From Verticillium longisporum (lineage: Eukaryota; Ascomycota; Sordariomycetes; Glomerellales; Plectosphaerellaceae): DNA of 64,000 bases. The position numbers were made by a program, and so were the translations under genes. Below the pieces are notes generated by a model. It was not told the DNA's origin, made no database searches, and saw nothing but the letters and a program-made list of their open reading frames with translations. The stretch covers positions 1,736,001-1,800,000 of the forward strand of contig JAETXT010000003.1 in NCBI GenBank assembly GCA_019188255.1. Direction: 5' to 3'. Each line of letters begins with the position of its first letter. Position 1 is the first letter of the stretch. Positions 34,845 through 46,899 of this stretch are shown piece after piece.

Positions 34845-36382
34845 ATGGCTTCCAATCCCCGTCACTTGATAGCAAGACCTCGCTTCGTGTGCCGAAGCTG
34901 TACACAACGTGCTGCTACCCAAAACAGGAGGTCTTTCGCCACAGCTGCCGCGTCCAATCCTGACATTTACGATGTCGTCTGCGTGGGAGGCGGGCCGGCT
35001 GGCCTAAGTCTTCTCGCCGCCCTTCGTAAGCAAATCAGAATTTCGTACTCTCGTTCCTGATCGTACTGATGACCTCGACAGGCTCGAATCCTACCACTTC
35101 ACGCCTCCGCGACGCTCTTGTCGAAGCCCAGGACCTGTCGAAGACACGCAACTGGACTCTTCCCGCCGACCGATTCTCGAACCGTTGCAGTTCTCTCACG
35201 CCTACCTCTGCGCAATATCTCAACTCGATAGGTGCATGGAGCCACATGAAGCGCGAGCGTATCCAGGCGCATCAGGAGATGCAGGTCTGGGACGGTGTCA
35301 CTGATGCGCGCATCGAGTTTGACTGGACGCCAGATTCCGTCACTTCTGGCGGCAAGACGATTGCCTACATGTGCGAGAACCTCAATCTGACTTCGGGTCT
35401 TCTTAAGCGGTTGGAGGAGCTCGGTGGTGTCTCTGTCTTTGACGCCGCCAAAGTGCAGGATATCACTCTAGGAGAGGAGACTGAGGAGCTGGACCTCAGC
35501 CAATGGCCCGTAGTCCACCTTGAGGGTGGCAAGCAGTTGCACGCGAGACTTCTCGTTGGCGCTGACGGCGCAAACAGCCCTGTCCGCTCCTTCGCGGACA
35601 TCAAGAGTCGCGGCTGGGACTACGAGAGGCACGGAGTCGTGGCGACGCTGGAGATGGAAGGTGATGGCTGGGGCGGCGACTACAACAAGACGGCGTATCA
35701 ACGCTTCCTACCAACTGGCCCCGTGGCCATGCTTCCTCTGCCAGGCAAATACTCGACCCTCGTCTGGTCGACGACGCCTGCCAACGTCGCGCTGCTGAAG
35801 AGCCTGGCTCCGAAGGACTTTATCGCGCTGGTTAATGCGGCTTTCCGCCTGAGCCCCGTGGATGTCAAATTCATGCACACTACGTCATCCGGTCAAGACG
35901 AGGAGCTGCAGTGGAGGCTGGACCACACGCCCGTTGATGTTGCGGCCATCCCCCAAACTGCAGTCGGCGTGCAAGAGGGCACGATTGCGTCCTTCCCGCT
36001 GAAACTCCGCCACGCAGACCCCTACATTGGGGAGCGCGTGGCCCTCATCGGTGATGCTGCTCACACGATCCACCCTCTCGCCGGACAAGGCCTCAACTCG
36101 GGCCAGGGCGACGTCCAGAGCCTCGCGAAGACGATCGAGTACGCCGTTGCCCACGGCCAGGACATCGGCTCGTCCCTGTCGCTTGAGACGTACAATTCGG
36201 AGCGGTACGCTGCCAATCATGTCCTTCTCGGTGTTTGCGACAAGCTGCACAAGTTGTACTCTGTTGAGAGCGGGCCGCTGGTGCACCTCCGCTCTCTAGG
36301 CCTGAACGCTGTCAATGCCGCGGGCTCTCTCAAGAAGTTCATCATGGATCAGGCGGCGGGCAGTGGAGCTAGGTTTATCTAG
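34845..36382 (+). CDS. COQ6: Ubiquinone biosynthesis monooxygenase Coq6
   Basis: FAD-dependent monooxygenase that hydroxylates the C5 position of the ubiquinone ring precursor, on the matrix side of the inner mitochondrial membrane. Exons are 34845-35025 and 35082-36382, giving 493 aa. The start ATG is the first of MASNPRHLIARPRFVCR, an Arg-rich targeting sequence. The FAD dinucleotide motif is VVCVGGGPAGLSLL (residues 44-57). The middle NRCSSLTP and the GADGANSPVR motif follow. The second FAD motif is GERVALIGDAAHTIHPLAG, then GQGLNSGQGD. The single 56-bp intron keeps frame. No breaks were seen. Confidence 0.95.
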
Positions 36383-36909
36383 GACGTAAGCTCCTGCCAA
36401 GTATTGCTGTATAATTTTGTATCAATTGTAAATCTTGTTCTACTACGACCGTGGGATTTGATGTTCAGGTCTACTCGCATAACACATACTTCCTTTCTTG
36501 AGGCGAACCCCCTTGTGCATTATACGGCACTGCACTGTAGACAGCGAAACCACCTCATAAATTGTAAACAGACACAAGCCCTCTCTGTACATATTAAGCG
36601 TACACATCCTCGTGGGTGTATGGTTTGCTTGGGTATATAGAGTCGAGACTATAGGCATGAGACACGACATATGTAATTGCTGGAGCTCACGAACAGTCGC
36701 ATGAGAACAATGACGGTCACTCAATCGAAAGAGAACCATCAACTTTGCCACGCGTCAAGAAGGCAACTCGGTACGTGCGTAGACGGACAGAACGATGTGA
36801 AGCAACAGAATGAGATATATACGGCGATGCACCTTCTCCTTCCAGCCTACAAGTACAAACGGAACAGACCTTACGATCTCGAAATTTCTTTTACCACCTC
36901 GCCCTACGT
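36383..36909. other. Convergent intergenic region, COQ6 / NUO49
   Basis: This 527-bp stretch lies between two 3' ends and should hold both 3' UTRs. It is relatively AT-rich. No gene is supported. Confidence 0.4.
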
Positions 36910-38434
36910 CTACCGATCGACCTCGCCTGTGGGCCACGTTAGCAGGAGGCAAACATTTACAGAAACGGAAAAACGTACCGAACACCAGATCCATCGTACC
37001 GATAACGGCGACGGCATCAGCCAACATGTGGCCCTTGCAGACATGGTCGAAGCCAGCAAGATGGGCAAATCCAGGAGCACGAATATGGACGCGGTATGGC
37101 CTCTCACTACCGTCGCTGACAACGAAGACACCCATCTCACCCTTGGGGGCCTCGATGGCGGAGTAAGTCTCACCAGGGGGCACAGCGTAACCCTTGGTGT
37201 AGAGGAGGAAGTGGTGGATGAGGGCCTCCATGTTCTCCTTCATGGCGGCACGGGGGAGGGGAGACCTTGTAGTCCTCGACACGGACGGGGCCGGCGGGCA
37301 TCTTGTTCAGGCACTGGTGGATAATGCGAAGGGACTGGCGGAACTCCTCCATGCGGACGAGGTAACGGTCGTAGCAGTCGCCGCGGACTCCGACGGGCAC
37401 GTCGAACTCAACCTGGTCGTAGGCGTCGTAAGGCTGGCTCTTGCGGATATCCCAAGGAACACCAGATCCGCGGAGCATGGGGCCGGTGAAGGAGAGGTTC
37501 AACGCCTCGGCGGCGCTGACGACACCGACACCCTGCAGACGCTGAAGCCAGATTCGGTTGTCAGTCAGCATCTCCTCAGTCTCGTCGAGCCTGTCGCCAA
37601 ACTGCGTGGCCCACTGGTAGATATCGTCGAGCAGGCCGACGGGGATATCCTGGTGAACGCCACCAGGGCGAACGTAGGCAGCGTGCAGACGGGCACCGGA
37701 GACGCGCTCGTAGAATTCCTGCAACAAGTCAATCCACCGTTCTCACGGGTATTTACACCGGAAGGGCAACCTACCATGAGCTTCTCACGCTCCTCAAAGC
37801 CCCAAAGGAAAGGTGTCAAAGCGCCAACGTCCATGGCGTGGGACAGGACGGACATGAGGTGGTTCAGGACTCGGGTGATCTCGCCGAACAGGGTGCGGAT
37901 CCATTTCGCGCGGTCGGGGATTTCGATGTTCAGAAGCTTTTCAACGGCCAGAGAGAAGCACTGCTCGTTCGTCATCATGGAGACGTAGTCGAGACGGTCG
38001 AAGTAGGGAAGAGCCTGGAGGTACGTCTTGTACTCGATGAGCTTCTCCGTGCCACGGTGGAGCAGACCGACGTGAGGATCGGCGCGGACAATCTCCTCGC
38101 CATTGATCTCAAGAATCAGACGCAACACGCCGTGGGCGGCGGGATGCTGGGGGCCGAAGTTGACAGTGTAGTGCCTGACCTTCTTGTCCTCGATGCCGTC
38201 TTTCGCCGGGCCATGGTCGGTGCCCTTGTGGTTTACGGCGGCGTAGGGATCGGCAGGGTGGTTGAAGTCAGTGTCGACGGGCACGAGCCTTAGTCCCTGA
38301 AACTCCGGCGAGGGCTGGGCGTATTTTCGGAACGCCGTCGTAGACAAAGGGCGGGCGGCGAGGGAGGTCGTCGCGGCTGGTCGGAGGCATAACCGCTTGG
38401 CGCTGTGGCCGGCGAGGCGATAGAGGCTTGCCAT
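36910..38434 (-). CDS. nuo-49: NADH:ubiquinone oxidoreductase 49 kDa subunit, one frame break
   Basis: Complex I subunit (NDUFS2 family) lining the ubiquinone-reduction cavity in the inner mitochondrial membrane. Exons are 38434-37775, 37718-36979 and 36926-36910, about 472 aa. An Arg/Ser/Ala targeting sequence precedes the core ([17 protein letters not shown]). Conserved blocks include [47 protein letters not shown] and [10 protein letters not shown]. The last coding exon is 17 nt and adds EVDR. The frame shifts between EDYKVSPP and [11 protein letters not shown], at the C-rich stretch 37252-37261. Two missing C, or one surplus C, would explain it. The N. crassa length, recalled as about 478 aa, favours the former. 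Confidence 0.94.
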
Positions 38435-39167
38435 TGTGGTCGCAGAGTGGAGAGGGTGTTTGTGGAAGGATCGAGGAGATGGGCCCCCTCAATTGAGCCT
38501 CTTCGACTATGCCGCTGACGGTGGCGAGCTTGATTGATGATGGGGGTTGTCGGCGTGGTATTGTGCGATATCGCCGTCATCTACCTGGCGGGAAAGCTAG
38601 CAATGTCGAAGAAATCAGCTGCTGCTGATTGGACAGTGGCGCAACGACAAGTTTCTTCCGAGTCTGAGCCGACAGACCGTGCCAAATGCCGACATTCGCG
38701 CACTGCCAGCAAGCACTTTTGGTGGGATCCACTTCAAGATGTGCTTGAACCGAGCACCTCCAAGAGACAGGACTTGCCCTCAATTGGGGTTCGTATTGTT
38801 GTCTATCAATTGTGCATATGGCTTACATTTCACTGAATTATGGCTAGCCTCTGGCACCGAATATGGATGATCGCTTGTCCACACTGTGCTCTGGACGCCA
38901 TACAGTATATCTTGTCGTTCAAACGGGCACTGCGCACAGTCAACAGTTCGATGTCCGTGCAGAGCCACCTTCACTCGCCATCTTCCGTTCGATTGTATAA
39001 ATCAATAACTGAGCTGTGCCGCCAATCATTCGACCGCTGGCCATTTGCGCCTGCTAAAAAGATTAGCCAGATTGCCGACTGACGGGTTGTTTGGTCTAAA
39101 AGACCACTCATCACTGCTTGAGCAGGCTGGCAACGGTCGAAATCCTCTCCTGCCTAAGTTCTGAACC
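38435..39167. promoter_or_regulatory. Divergent promoter region, NUO49 / LCL3
   Basis: This 733-bp stretch lies between outward-facing start codons of two genes for mitochondrial proteins. I recognise no specific factor site. Confidence 0.4.
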
Positions 39168-40080
39168 ATGCCATGGCCATTTGGACCCTCCAGCTCATCT
39201 GAAGCACCACTGCCTCAGAAACCCAGGGACAACAAGGCTGAGGGCAGAGAGCCAGCAAAGTCATGGAACAGTTTGCTTCCCAAACCAGACCCTCCGCTCC
39301 AGGCCGCTAAGGAATGGGCTCCCGTCTTCTTGACCGCCGTCGGCTCCCTGGCAGCCTTCATGTTCTACCAGTCTTCCTTGCGCCTCTTCGCTGGTGCCGC
39401 CAGCATCCAGGAGAACTTTTTTCGCAAAAGAAGCCTCCTGGGTAGAGTCACGAGCGTGGGAGATGGTGATGGTTTCCACTTGTATCACACACCAGGAGGG
39501 AAACTTGCAGGCTGGGGATGGCTTCGGAAGATCCCAGAAGGACGATCTAACCTGAAGGGAGAAACTGTAGGTGTAGCACGGAGCATGTCGCAAGGGGCCA
39601 CTGACAATTCGATAGATTTCCATTCGTCTGGCCGGCATCGACGCGCCCGAGGGACCTCATTTCGGACGCCCTGGTCAGCCCTTCGCTGCGGAGGCACAAG
39701 CTCATCTCTCAAAGTACATCCTCCATCGCCGCGTACGGGCTCATCTCCATAAGCGAGACCAGTACAATCGCATCGTGGCAACGGTATCGACAAGACAGCC
39801 TTTCTTCAAGAAGGATGTTGGCCTCGAAATGTTGAAGCAAGGTCTTGCTACCACGTATGAAGCCAAGAGCGGCGTGGAGTGGGGTGGCAAGGAGAGCATC
39901 TACAAGGCGGCCGAAGCGAAGGCGAAAGCTAAGAAGCTTGGGCTGTGGTCGATGAAGGCATCGGAGTTCGAAAGTCCTCGCGATTTCAAGAATAGGACGC
40001 AGGGAAACGAGAAGGACAAAGGGAATATAGAGGAGTCTGCTGCTCAGAAGCCGTGGTGGCGACGCTGGCTGACTGGGTGA
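39168..40080 (+). CDS. LCL3: LCL3-type membrane-anchored endonuclease
   Basis: Staphylococcal-nuclease-fold protein of fungi; yeast Lcl3 is a mitochondrial-associated probable endonuclease. Exons are 39168-39566 and 39616-40080 around a 49-bp intron, giving 287 aa. A single membrane span covers residues 52-68 ([17 protein letters not shown]). The nuclease core begins [18 protein letters not shown] and continues after the intron with [33 protein letters not shown] and the [13 protein letters not shown] segment. These supply the Asp, Arg and Glu positions of the SNase site. The tail is basic ([11 protein letters not shown]). The frame is intact. The whole protein closely matches what I recall of Verticillium/Colletotrichum LCL3. 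Confidence 0.93.
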
Positions 40081-40620
40081 GCACATACCCCTAAGGGTAC
40101 CTACCTTACGATAGGTTGACTCTGGAGACTGCATTTGACACGCGAAGCACTAAAGGATACCCCGCCGATCTGAGTTTCAAAGAAACAATACGACAAAAAC
40201 TTCTGTTACCGATAGAAATGTTTTGCATGATGATTAATGACGACCAGGACCAAAGTCTCGTCGACGGTCTCTTCTCTACCGGCCAGGGACTGATATGTTG
40301 GTTAAGTTGATATGAATGTATCAGGTATGCTTGGTCTGTGTGCTGAGAAGAGTGACCCACCTTTTATGCGTGTGGCGCCTGAGAAACTCACTTGATTGGT
40401 TTACGAGACTCAGTGTGCCCCTGTGTGTCGCATCGAGGCTTGAGCGCTCCTGACCTTCTCATCCTCTCAACTCAAACACGCTGCTCTCAACATGACACCT
40501 TCATCATCCGGAGATTTCCTATCCCGACCGGAACCCTGACCGCTCGACGGCGCCAATACTCTGAGCCCCATCTGGGTGCTTCCACACGGCGTGCCCTAGA
40601 TTGGGCTACCACCTATCATC
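40081..40620. other. Intergenic region, LCL3 3' side and kinase promoter
   Basis: This 540-bp stretch should hold the kinase promoter and 5' UTR. Pyrimidine-rich DNA precedes the kinase ATG. No other feature is supported. Confidence 0.4.
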
Positions 40621-43257
40621 ATGGCGACTCTTCAACCACGTGGGTCCTGGTTGCCGGACATCAAGCGGAAAGCCTTTGAGGATGCGAAGAAGATGCAAGC
40701 AACTGTAGACAAGCAGTCTGCCGAAAATGGCAAAGATCCACCTCCCTATCTGCTGAAAGAGCTCATCGGCAAAGGCAGCTTCGGGCGCGTTTATACGGCA
40801 ACTGATCTGACGACGAAGATGCTTGTCGCTGTCAAGATCATCGATATTGAAGAGAGCGACACCCAGAACCCCAAGCTTGCCGACACATTTCGGGAGGTCA
40901 TGGCGGAGATCAACGCTCTCAAGCTCCTCAGTGACAGTGGCGCTAAAAACATCAACGTCGTCATTGATGCGCTCGCCGTCGGCCAATCCATGTGGATGAT
41001 TACTGAGTATTGCGCCGGCGGTAGCGTGGCAACACTTATGAGACCAACTGCACCGGGTGGTCTGCAGGAGAAATGGATTATCCCTATTTTACGGGAGGTT
41101 TCGGAAGCAGTTTTTTGGTTCACCGACAAGGCATCATTCATCGCGACATCAAATGCGCCAACGTCCTGATTACCGAGACTGGGGGTGTGCAATTGTGCGA
41201 TTTTGGCGTCGCAGGTATCATTGAGACCAAGTTCGATAAGCGTTCTACCTTTATTGGCACGCCGCACTGGATGGCACCCGAGCTCTTTGACCAGAATACT
41301 TCCTATGGTACCGAGGTTGATATCTGGGCCTTTGGATCGTTGGTTTACGAGGTAGCCTCGGGCCTGCCGCCCAATGTCATGGCTGGCTTTGATATGTACC
41401 AGCTCGGAAACCACCTCAAGTCGCACGCGCCTCGGCTACAAGGCGACCAATACTCGAGCCAATTGAGGGACATGGTGGCATTCTGTCTCCAAGAGGATCC
41501 CAAGAAGCGTCCAACCATTGAACAAGTGCAAGATCACCCATACATTCGCAACTCGGCACAGCAATATCCCGGCTCGAGCCTCGCCATGCTCGTTAAAGGC
41601 TACAAGCTTTGGGAGTCTCAAGGCGGTATTCGTAGGTCGCTTTTCGCCCCAGGAGGCGCGCAAGGTCCTTCAGATATGGACATGTCTGAACTATCATCGA
41701 CTGCCCTTGCCAATGACGAGTGGAACTTCAGCACCACTTTGGCATTCGACCAAGAAGTTTTTCAAGATCCTGACACGCAAGCCGTCTTCGATGTCTACGG
41801 ATCTGGCGTTGATTTTGACCCCGGTCATATGATGCAACCTCAAGCATCCAAACCAAGGTCACGAAGAAGGCCACCCCCTCGACAATTAGCTGCCATGAAA
41901 GTCCCTCTGGAAAAGGTTTTTGACCCGAACACCATCACGAATTATCAAGAAAATTCTCGCGCCTACTACGGGCTACCTGAACCCCCCAACGTCTGATTTG
42001 CCCCTCAGAGACGATTCGGCCCAAGCAACAGCAGTACGAGAGTCGCTCATTGACCTTGATGCATCACTAAACGGGACCGAACTATCAAATTATGTCGATA
42101 TGAACACAATCAGGGCTGGCGAACCGCGAATATCAGTTGAGCTCCATGGAGAACCCAGTCACGATTACAGCAACCCACCGCTCAGTGACCCGGCAGACGT
42201 GAACCCTAACCGGAGAACGCGGGACTGGAAATTCCCTTCCATGGCCGCCCCAGCTTCAGCAAATCCTGAGATGTCGCGATTTCCCTTCAACGATGAACGA
42301 ACAACACCCGGCTCATCGAACCGGCCGCAGCTCCTCCACCAGGCCACCGAACCACTCACCGTGCCTAACTACAGAGAAGCGGACCTCAGTGTGCCGAGGC
42401 CGAGTACTCAAGCCAGCATGCGAGAATCAGTCAGCAGTCTGATTGATCTTGATATGGGCACTGTTGCTCTGCCACCTAGTCAGGGCAACAGTCGCGAGTC
42501 GATCAACAGTCTCATCGATCTCGATATGAGCGAGATTGATCCTCAACTCGGCATACAGGCCAGTCGTGAATCGGTCAGCAGCCTCATCGACCTCGATATG
42601 AGCATGCCAGAACTCACGCGCCCTTCAACGGCCAATTCTGACGTCGCCTCGGTTACTGGCTCGGAGATGAGCCTGGCAAACCCATTTGACTTGGAGCGTC
42701 ACGCCTCTCTCTATGTCCCTTCCTCTAACCGAGAACCCTCGATCTACGTGTCTGATGACTCCAACTTCATGTCCGCTATCCCTAAAGGAAACGAGGAGTT
42801 TACCAACCGACCCGCAGGCCCCGCCATCACAGATGGACCGCGTCCTGACCTGTCAATGTCTCACCGCATGCGTCCGAGTAACGGCAGCAGCATCATCAGT
42901 CTTGGCGCCAGCAGCCCGACTTCTGGCCGGCGTCTCGACACGACCGGTTTTGCGGGCCCCCCATATCCGGACAACAGTGGCGAGTTCCTTTCCCCGCAGA
43001 CCATGCGGTCTGTCCACACAGGGCCCTCCCCGGCGGCACAAGAAGGCAACAAGCAAGACGAATCGCCCATGCCGCCGGCGCCGGCGCCGCCGTCAGTCCG
43101 GGCCATGCAAGGCCAGGCAGACGCCGAGGAAGTGAAAGAAGAGCTGAGGCGCATGACGATGAGTTTGGGCGAGCATCTGGCGTTTATGAACCAGTATCTC
43201 TCCGCCATGCCTGTTCGAAATCCGGGATTCGATGGCGGTGAAGGAGCGAGACGGTGA
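40621..43257 (+). CDS. Ste20/GCK-III kinase, Kic1/Nak1/POD-6-like, two frame breaks
   Basis: Germinal-centre kinase of the RAM/MOR morphogenesis pathway, expected to act upstream of an NDR (Cbk1/Orb6) kinase in polar growth and septation (family inference). About 878 aa as one exon. The kinase domain covers about residues 44-310: GKGSFGRVY, VAVK (Lys72), HRDIKCAN, CDFGVAG and FIGTPHWMAPEL. A long disordered tail follows with four SLIDLD-type repeats, ending in a conserved helix (LRRMTMSLGEHLAFMNQYL). Two breaks are apparent. One base is missing in TTTTTTGG at 41111-41118, just before the HRD loop (restores AVFWVHRQGIIHRD). One C is surplus in the C6 run at 41982-41987 (restores LPEPPTSDLPLRDDS). 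The start MATLQPRGSWLPDIKRKAFE is typical of this subgroup rather than Sid1. Confidence 0.9.
42046..42597 (+). repeat. Four SLIDLD repeats in the kinase tail
   Basis: Four copies of a [RS]ES-x(0-3)-SLIDLD[AM]-type unit: LIDLD at 42046-42060, 42439-42453, 42511-42525 and 42583-42597. The last three are spaced exactly 72 bp apart, each within RES[VI][SN]SLIDLDM. The spacing suggests a tandem expansion that has diverged between units. Confidence 0.9.
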
Positions 43258-43473
43258 GAAAGGAGCTAGGAAAAAGCCTCTCTTTCTCGTGTATCATCTG
43301 CATGGACATGTCGCCGGCGCTTCCAGGGGTAACCGCCATGCCATCACAAACACTGTCTTACTACTGTGCTGCAGAAGGCCTGCTGAGCATAAGAGGAATG
43401 AGTACCAATACAGGCGAGGCGTTAGCGAAGTTCTATTAGAATGACATTATTGTTTTCGGTCTCTGAATTCGTC

Positions 43474-46400
43474 CTATGTAAACCCGATCATGTCTCCCAT
43501 CAACAGCGCGCGGTGGCGCTCCATAGCTTCTTGCAGCGTGATGAGCACGCCGGCCGACAGCATCTTGACTTGGTTCTCCTGACCGCCGTCGTCGCCGCGG
43601 GTGCCATTGAAGACGCCGGACACCCACTCCTGCGTCTCAACGATCTCGCGGGGCATGTCGGCGCAGAGCTTGCGAAGGCCATCAGAGGACCCGGCGGCAT
43701 TGACTTCGAACATGGCAGCGAGGGCAATGAGCAGGGCGTGCGTCGTGGGAAGATCGGGAGCTGCCTGTGTGCGCAGACCAAGGATCAGGTTCCAGAGCTC
43801 GGCGGTCATCTGCGGGAGAGCAAGGGTCGAGGGACCGGCCGCGTGTATGAGGACGGCAAGGGTCTTGAGGTACAGAGAAAGAAGGTGCGATTGGAAGAGA
43901 GGAGCGTTGCGCCGATGGGAGGCTGGCGAGCGAAGGGCGTGCTGAAGGCGAGCCGTCAAGGGGAAGAAGAAGTTGGTGGCAATCAGGGAGGCAATCGTGT
44001 TGGGGATGGAGCGGAGTCGCGGCTTTGGCTTGGCGGTCGATTTAGGTTGCCCCTGAGCGTTTAGACGCGAGGTGAACGATGATAGCTTGAGAACGTCTGG
44101 ACCTGTAGCTGCATCGGCGGCATTGGCTGCCAAAGGAGCGAGGAAAGAAGAGGTGAGATCCTGGGCGATGCTGTCCAGAGCTGTTGCCGGGATCGCTTTC
44201 AGATTGGACCCTGAGCCAGCCTCCAGTCGGTTTGCATGGACAGATGCTTCTTCTAGGTACATCCTCTCCATGCGTTCAGGCAGACGCTTTGATGGGAAAG
44301 AAGCAGCAGCGGCGAACTCTGAGGTGTCGTGCCCTGATAGTTCTCTGGCACTGAGGCCAAGCACGATCAGAATGGATGCTCGTTGAGAAATGGAGTAGTC
44401 GCCATCATAAAGTGTCTTGGCGAACCAGGGAGCCATGACCTTCGGCTGTGCGACTATGAGAGCTATCATGCTTTGTAGACGGAGCTCGTAAAAATTGGCA
44501 ATGTCAAATTTGTCCTGGATACCTACTAGTTGGGACGCAAGCTCATCGGCGTGAGCGCTGACCTCGGAGCCGAAGTTGGCCTTTCGCCTGATCAATGAAG
44601 GGGATGTTTCTAGAGCCAACTTTTGCTTGTCATAATTATTGTCGTCTCGAAGATATGTGATAAGGTCGCGGATGTACACGGGAGCTTTAGGCTTGTCCCT
44701 CCGGACAAGGGTAGCATCTTCGTCGGAATCCTCAGCGTCGTCATCTGGCTTATTGTACACCATGAGGTCATCGTCTTCGCTCTCAGAAGAGTCTTCGACC
44801 TCTTCGATAATAAATCCAGTGTTACTAGGAGGTAAAGCCCGCCGGGTAATTGGTTTAGCTGCCACTGGCTTGAAATCTGATTCCACGGGCTTCAAAGCTG
44901 AGGCTGAGACTAGAGGCTCGACTGGACCGACTTCATCGGCCGTTGTCGGCAGTGACTTGTACCACTTTGCTTCCTCGCTGTCCATTTCATCAGTCTTGAA
45001 GTCGAGCTTGTTCTGATTCGTGTCTGACAATGAAGACAACGCCTCGCCGATCGCCATGCCGAGTAGTCTAGCCTTAGCCTGAGTCGAGTTTAAGCGGTTC
45101 GAGATTGTTTGAAGGTAACTTCCGGATCTCATAATCATCTTCAGCTTCACGGCCGAAGCTCGATGGACGTAGCCCGCGGTTAGGAGCAATACTTGGGCGT
45201 GTGCTAAACCAGGTCAGCTCGGCTGGTAGACTGCAGGCCTCTTTTGGACTGGTACCTTCTTGTTGTAGCATAGGCGAGTGCTTGATATAGAGCTGGTCAC
45301 CAAATTGGCTGAGACTCTTCTCCAGGACCTGACTTGTGCACTCCTTGTCTTTTCCGACGACGGCCACGACGGCTCGTCGGATGCCGATGGCCTCGCCGAG
45401 TCCTGCACCAGTAGAATTTGTGAGCCACAAGACGAGATGGTTCATTCTGCTTTCGTTATTCGCCACAAGTTTTCCGAGAACACCGGCAGCTGCAGATATT
45501 TTCTTTCTCGCCTCAGGGGACTCGGATGAGCCCAATGGATTCAAGTATGTGTCTGCAAGGTACTTGACAACCGCGTAAAGCATGCGTTTTTGCTCAAGCT
45601 GCGAGAGGTGGCCAAAAAGACGCACGAAGGCGTTTGTGCTGGCATCCGGACCTAGGAGAAGATCTTGAATAAGATGTTTGTTCAAATGCTCCGAGTATCC
45701 TAGCCGGAGTCCGCGAACAAATAACTCAGCACATAGCTTTTCATCATCGGATGATGGGCCGTCTGACATCCAAGCCACAATGCTTCTTCCTAGCCACTTG
45801 CTATAGAGCAATCCATCTGACACCCAGGCATTCTTGTAAGCGGAAAGCTCCTTCTGAATGATGGACTGTGCCTCGGCTGCGATGGAGACCAACTTTCCCC
45901 CAGCGAAGAAGCTCACCAGCTCATGGGCCATAGCCTTCCTCCGAATGGGATTATCTAGATGCGGCAGACCTGATGACCAAAGCGCCATCAACTGCAGATC
46001 TCCGTCGAGAATTTTTGTGAGGACTTGAAGCAGAATATCGAGATTCATGGCTATGTCGGGTCTCTTGACTGATTGTCCATCAGCCTTGGATTCCTGTGTC
46101 AATGCCTTGGCCCATGCAACAAGAGCATTGACACCCGTGAGGTTACGGAGACATCTCAACAGAAGGGATAGATTCTCAGCATCTCCATCCCTAAGAATCG
46201 GCCAGTAGTTCGGGATAATCTCAGAGACTAGAACTTGGATGACCCGGGCAGATTCGGAGGTCGGATCTGCGGTCTTGTTGTTGCGACTTGCCAGCTTGAG
46301 GGCTGAGATCAAGGTGTCATAGTCCGGTTGGCTCATCAGCTTCTCGAGAACTGTGCCATCCGAAGATGAAGTTTTGAGCTTGTTGACCTCATCAGCGGAG

Positions 46401-46486
46401 CTGGGCGACGGAGAGAGTCCGAACGGAGACCCAGACGGCCTCGGCTTCAGATATGTCTGGCTGACTGGTGTCAAGAAATCGTCCAT
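43474..46486 (-). CDS. TEL2: Telomere length regulator Tel2 (TELO2/Clk2)
   Basis: Core subunit of the Tel2-Tti1-Tti2 complex that stabilises PIKK kinases such as ATM/Tel1, ATR/Mec1 and TOR (family knowledge). Exons are 46486-45256 and 45203-43474 around a 52-bp intron, giving 986 aa. The start is MDDFLTPVSQTYLKPRPSG. The N-terminal half is an alpha-helical repeat region. An acidic, Ser-rich linker (VEDSSESEDDDLMVYNKPDD) precedes the conserved Tel2 C-terminal domain, starting PVYIRDLITYLRDDNNYDKQ. That placement matches the CK2-phosphorylated linker of TELO2. The frame is intact. A 207-codon open frame on the other strand is a shadow. The 3' end faces the kinase across 216 bp. Confidence 0.93.
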
Positions 46487-46899
46487 GGCTTGTTTTAGAT
46501 AGTGTGTAACAGCGTGGCTCGTGATTTGACTCGTGTTCGAGATACGTGCGCGGATATCATTGCGCAAAGTTATGGTAGATTCTCGAGATCTCGGAAAGAA
46601 GCAGCTCTTGTGGTGTATCTTGTTGTACAAGACGAGCTGTGACTTCGTCAAACGGCAGTGAGGTTGACCATTCTCACAGTGCGTTTGGTGACTTCCTGGG
46701 AAGTCAGTCGCCCCACCTCATTCAGCGCGCGTCGCTAATCGATAAGCAATGACCCATTTCACTGCTGCATCGGCTGAGGTTCGCTATGAGCTCACCGAAA
46801 CCTCCAAGAGCTGCCCCTCCATTGATGCCGCGTCCACCAGCATCGGCCTTTGCCATTCCATCTAGCCCTTCTGAATCACACACAAACACTAAGATCAAT
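46487..46899. promoter_or_regulatory. Divergent promoter region, TEL2 / UBA3
   Basis: This 413-bp stretch lies between outward-facing starts. An in-frame upstream ATG at 46786 could extend Uba3 by 38 residues, so part of this stretch may be coding or 5' UTR. Confidence 0.4.

Noticed and set aside
37218..37988. 256-codon open frame antisense to Nuo49
   Set aside because: Crosses the Nuo49 exon/intron structure on the opposite strand; an artefact of codon bias.
41111..41118. Programmed ribosomal frameshifting or pseudogenisation as the cause of the breaks
   Set aside because: Breaks occur in eight unrelated essential genes, in both directions, at C/G runs. No shared slippery-site/pseudoknot pattern and no other decay (no extra stops) is seen.
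43441..44064. 207-codon open frame antisense to Tel2
   Set aside because: The Tel2 frame on the minus strand is conserved; this one has no family match.
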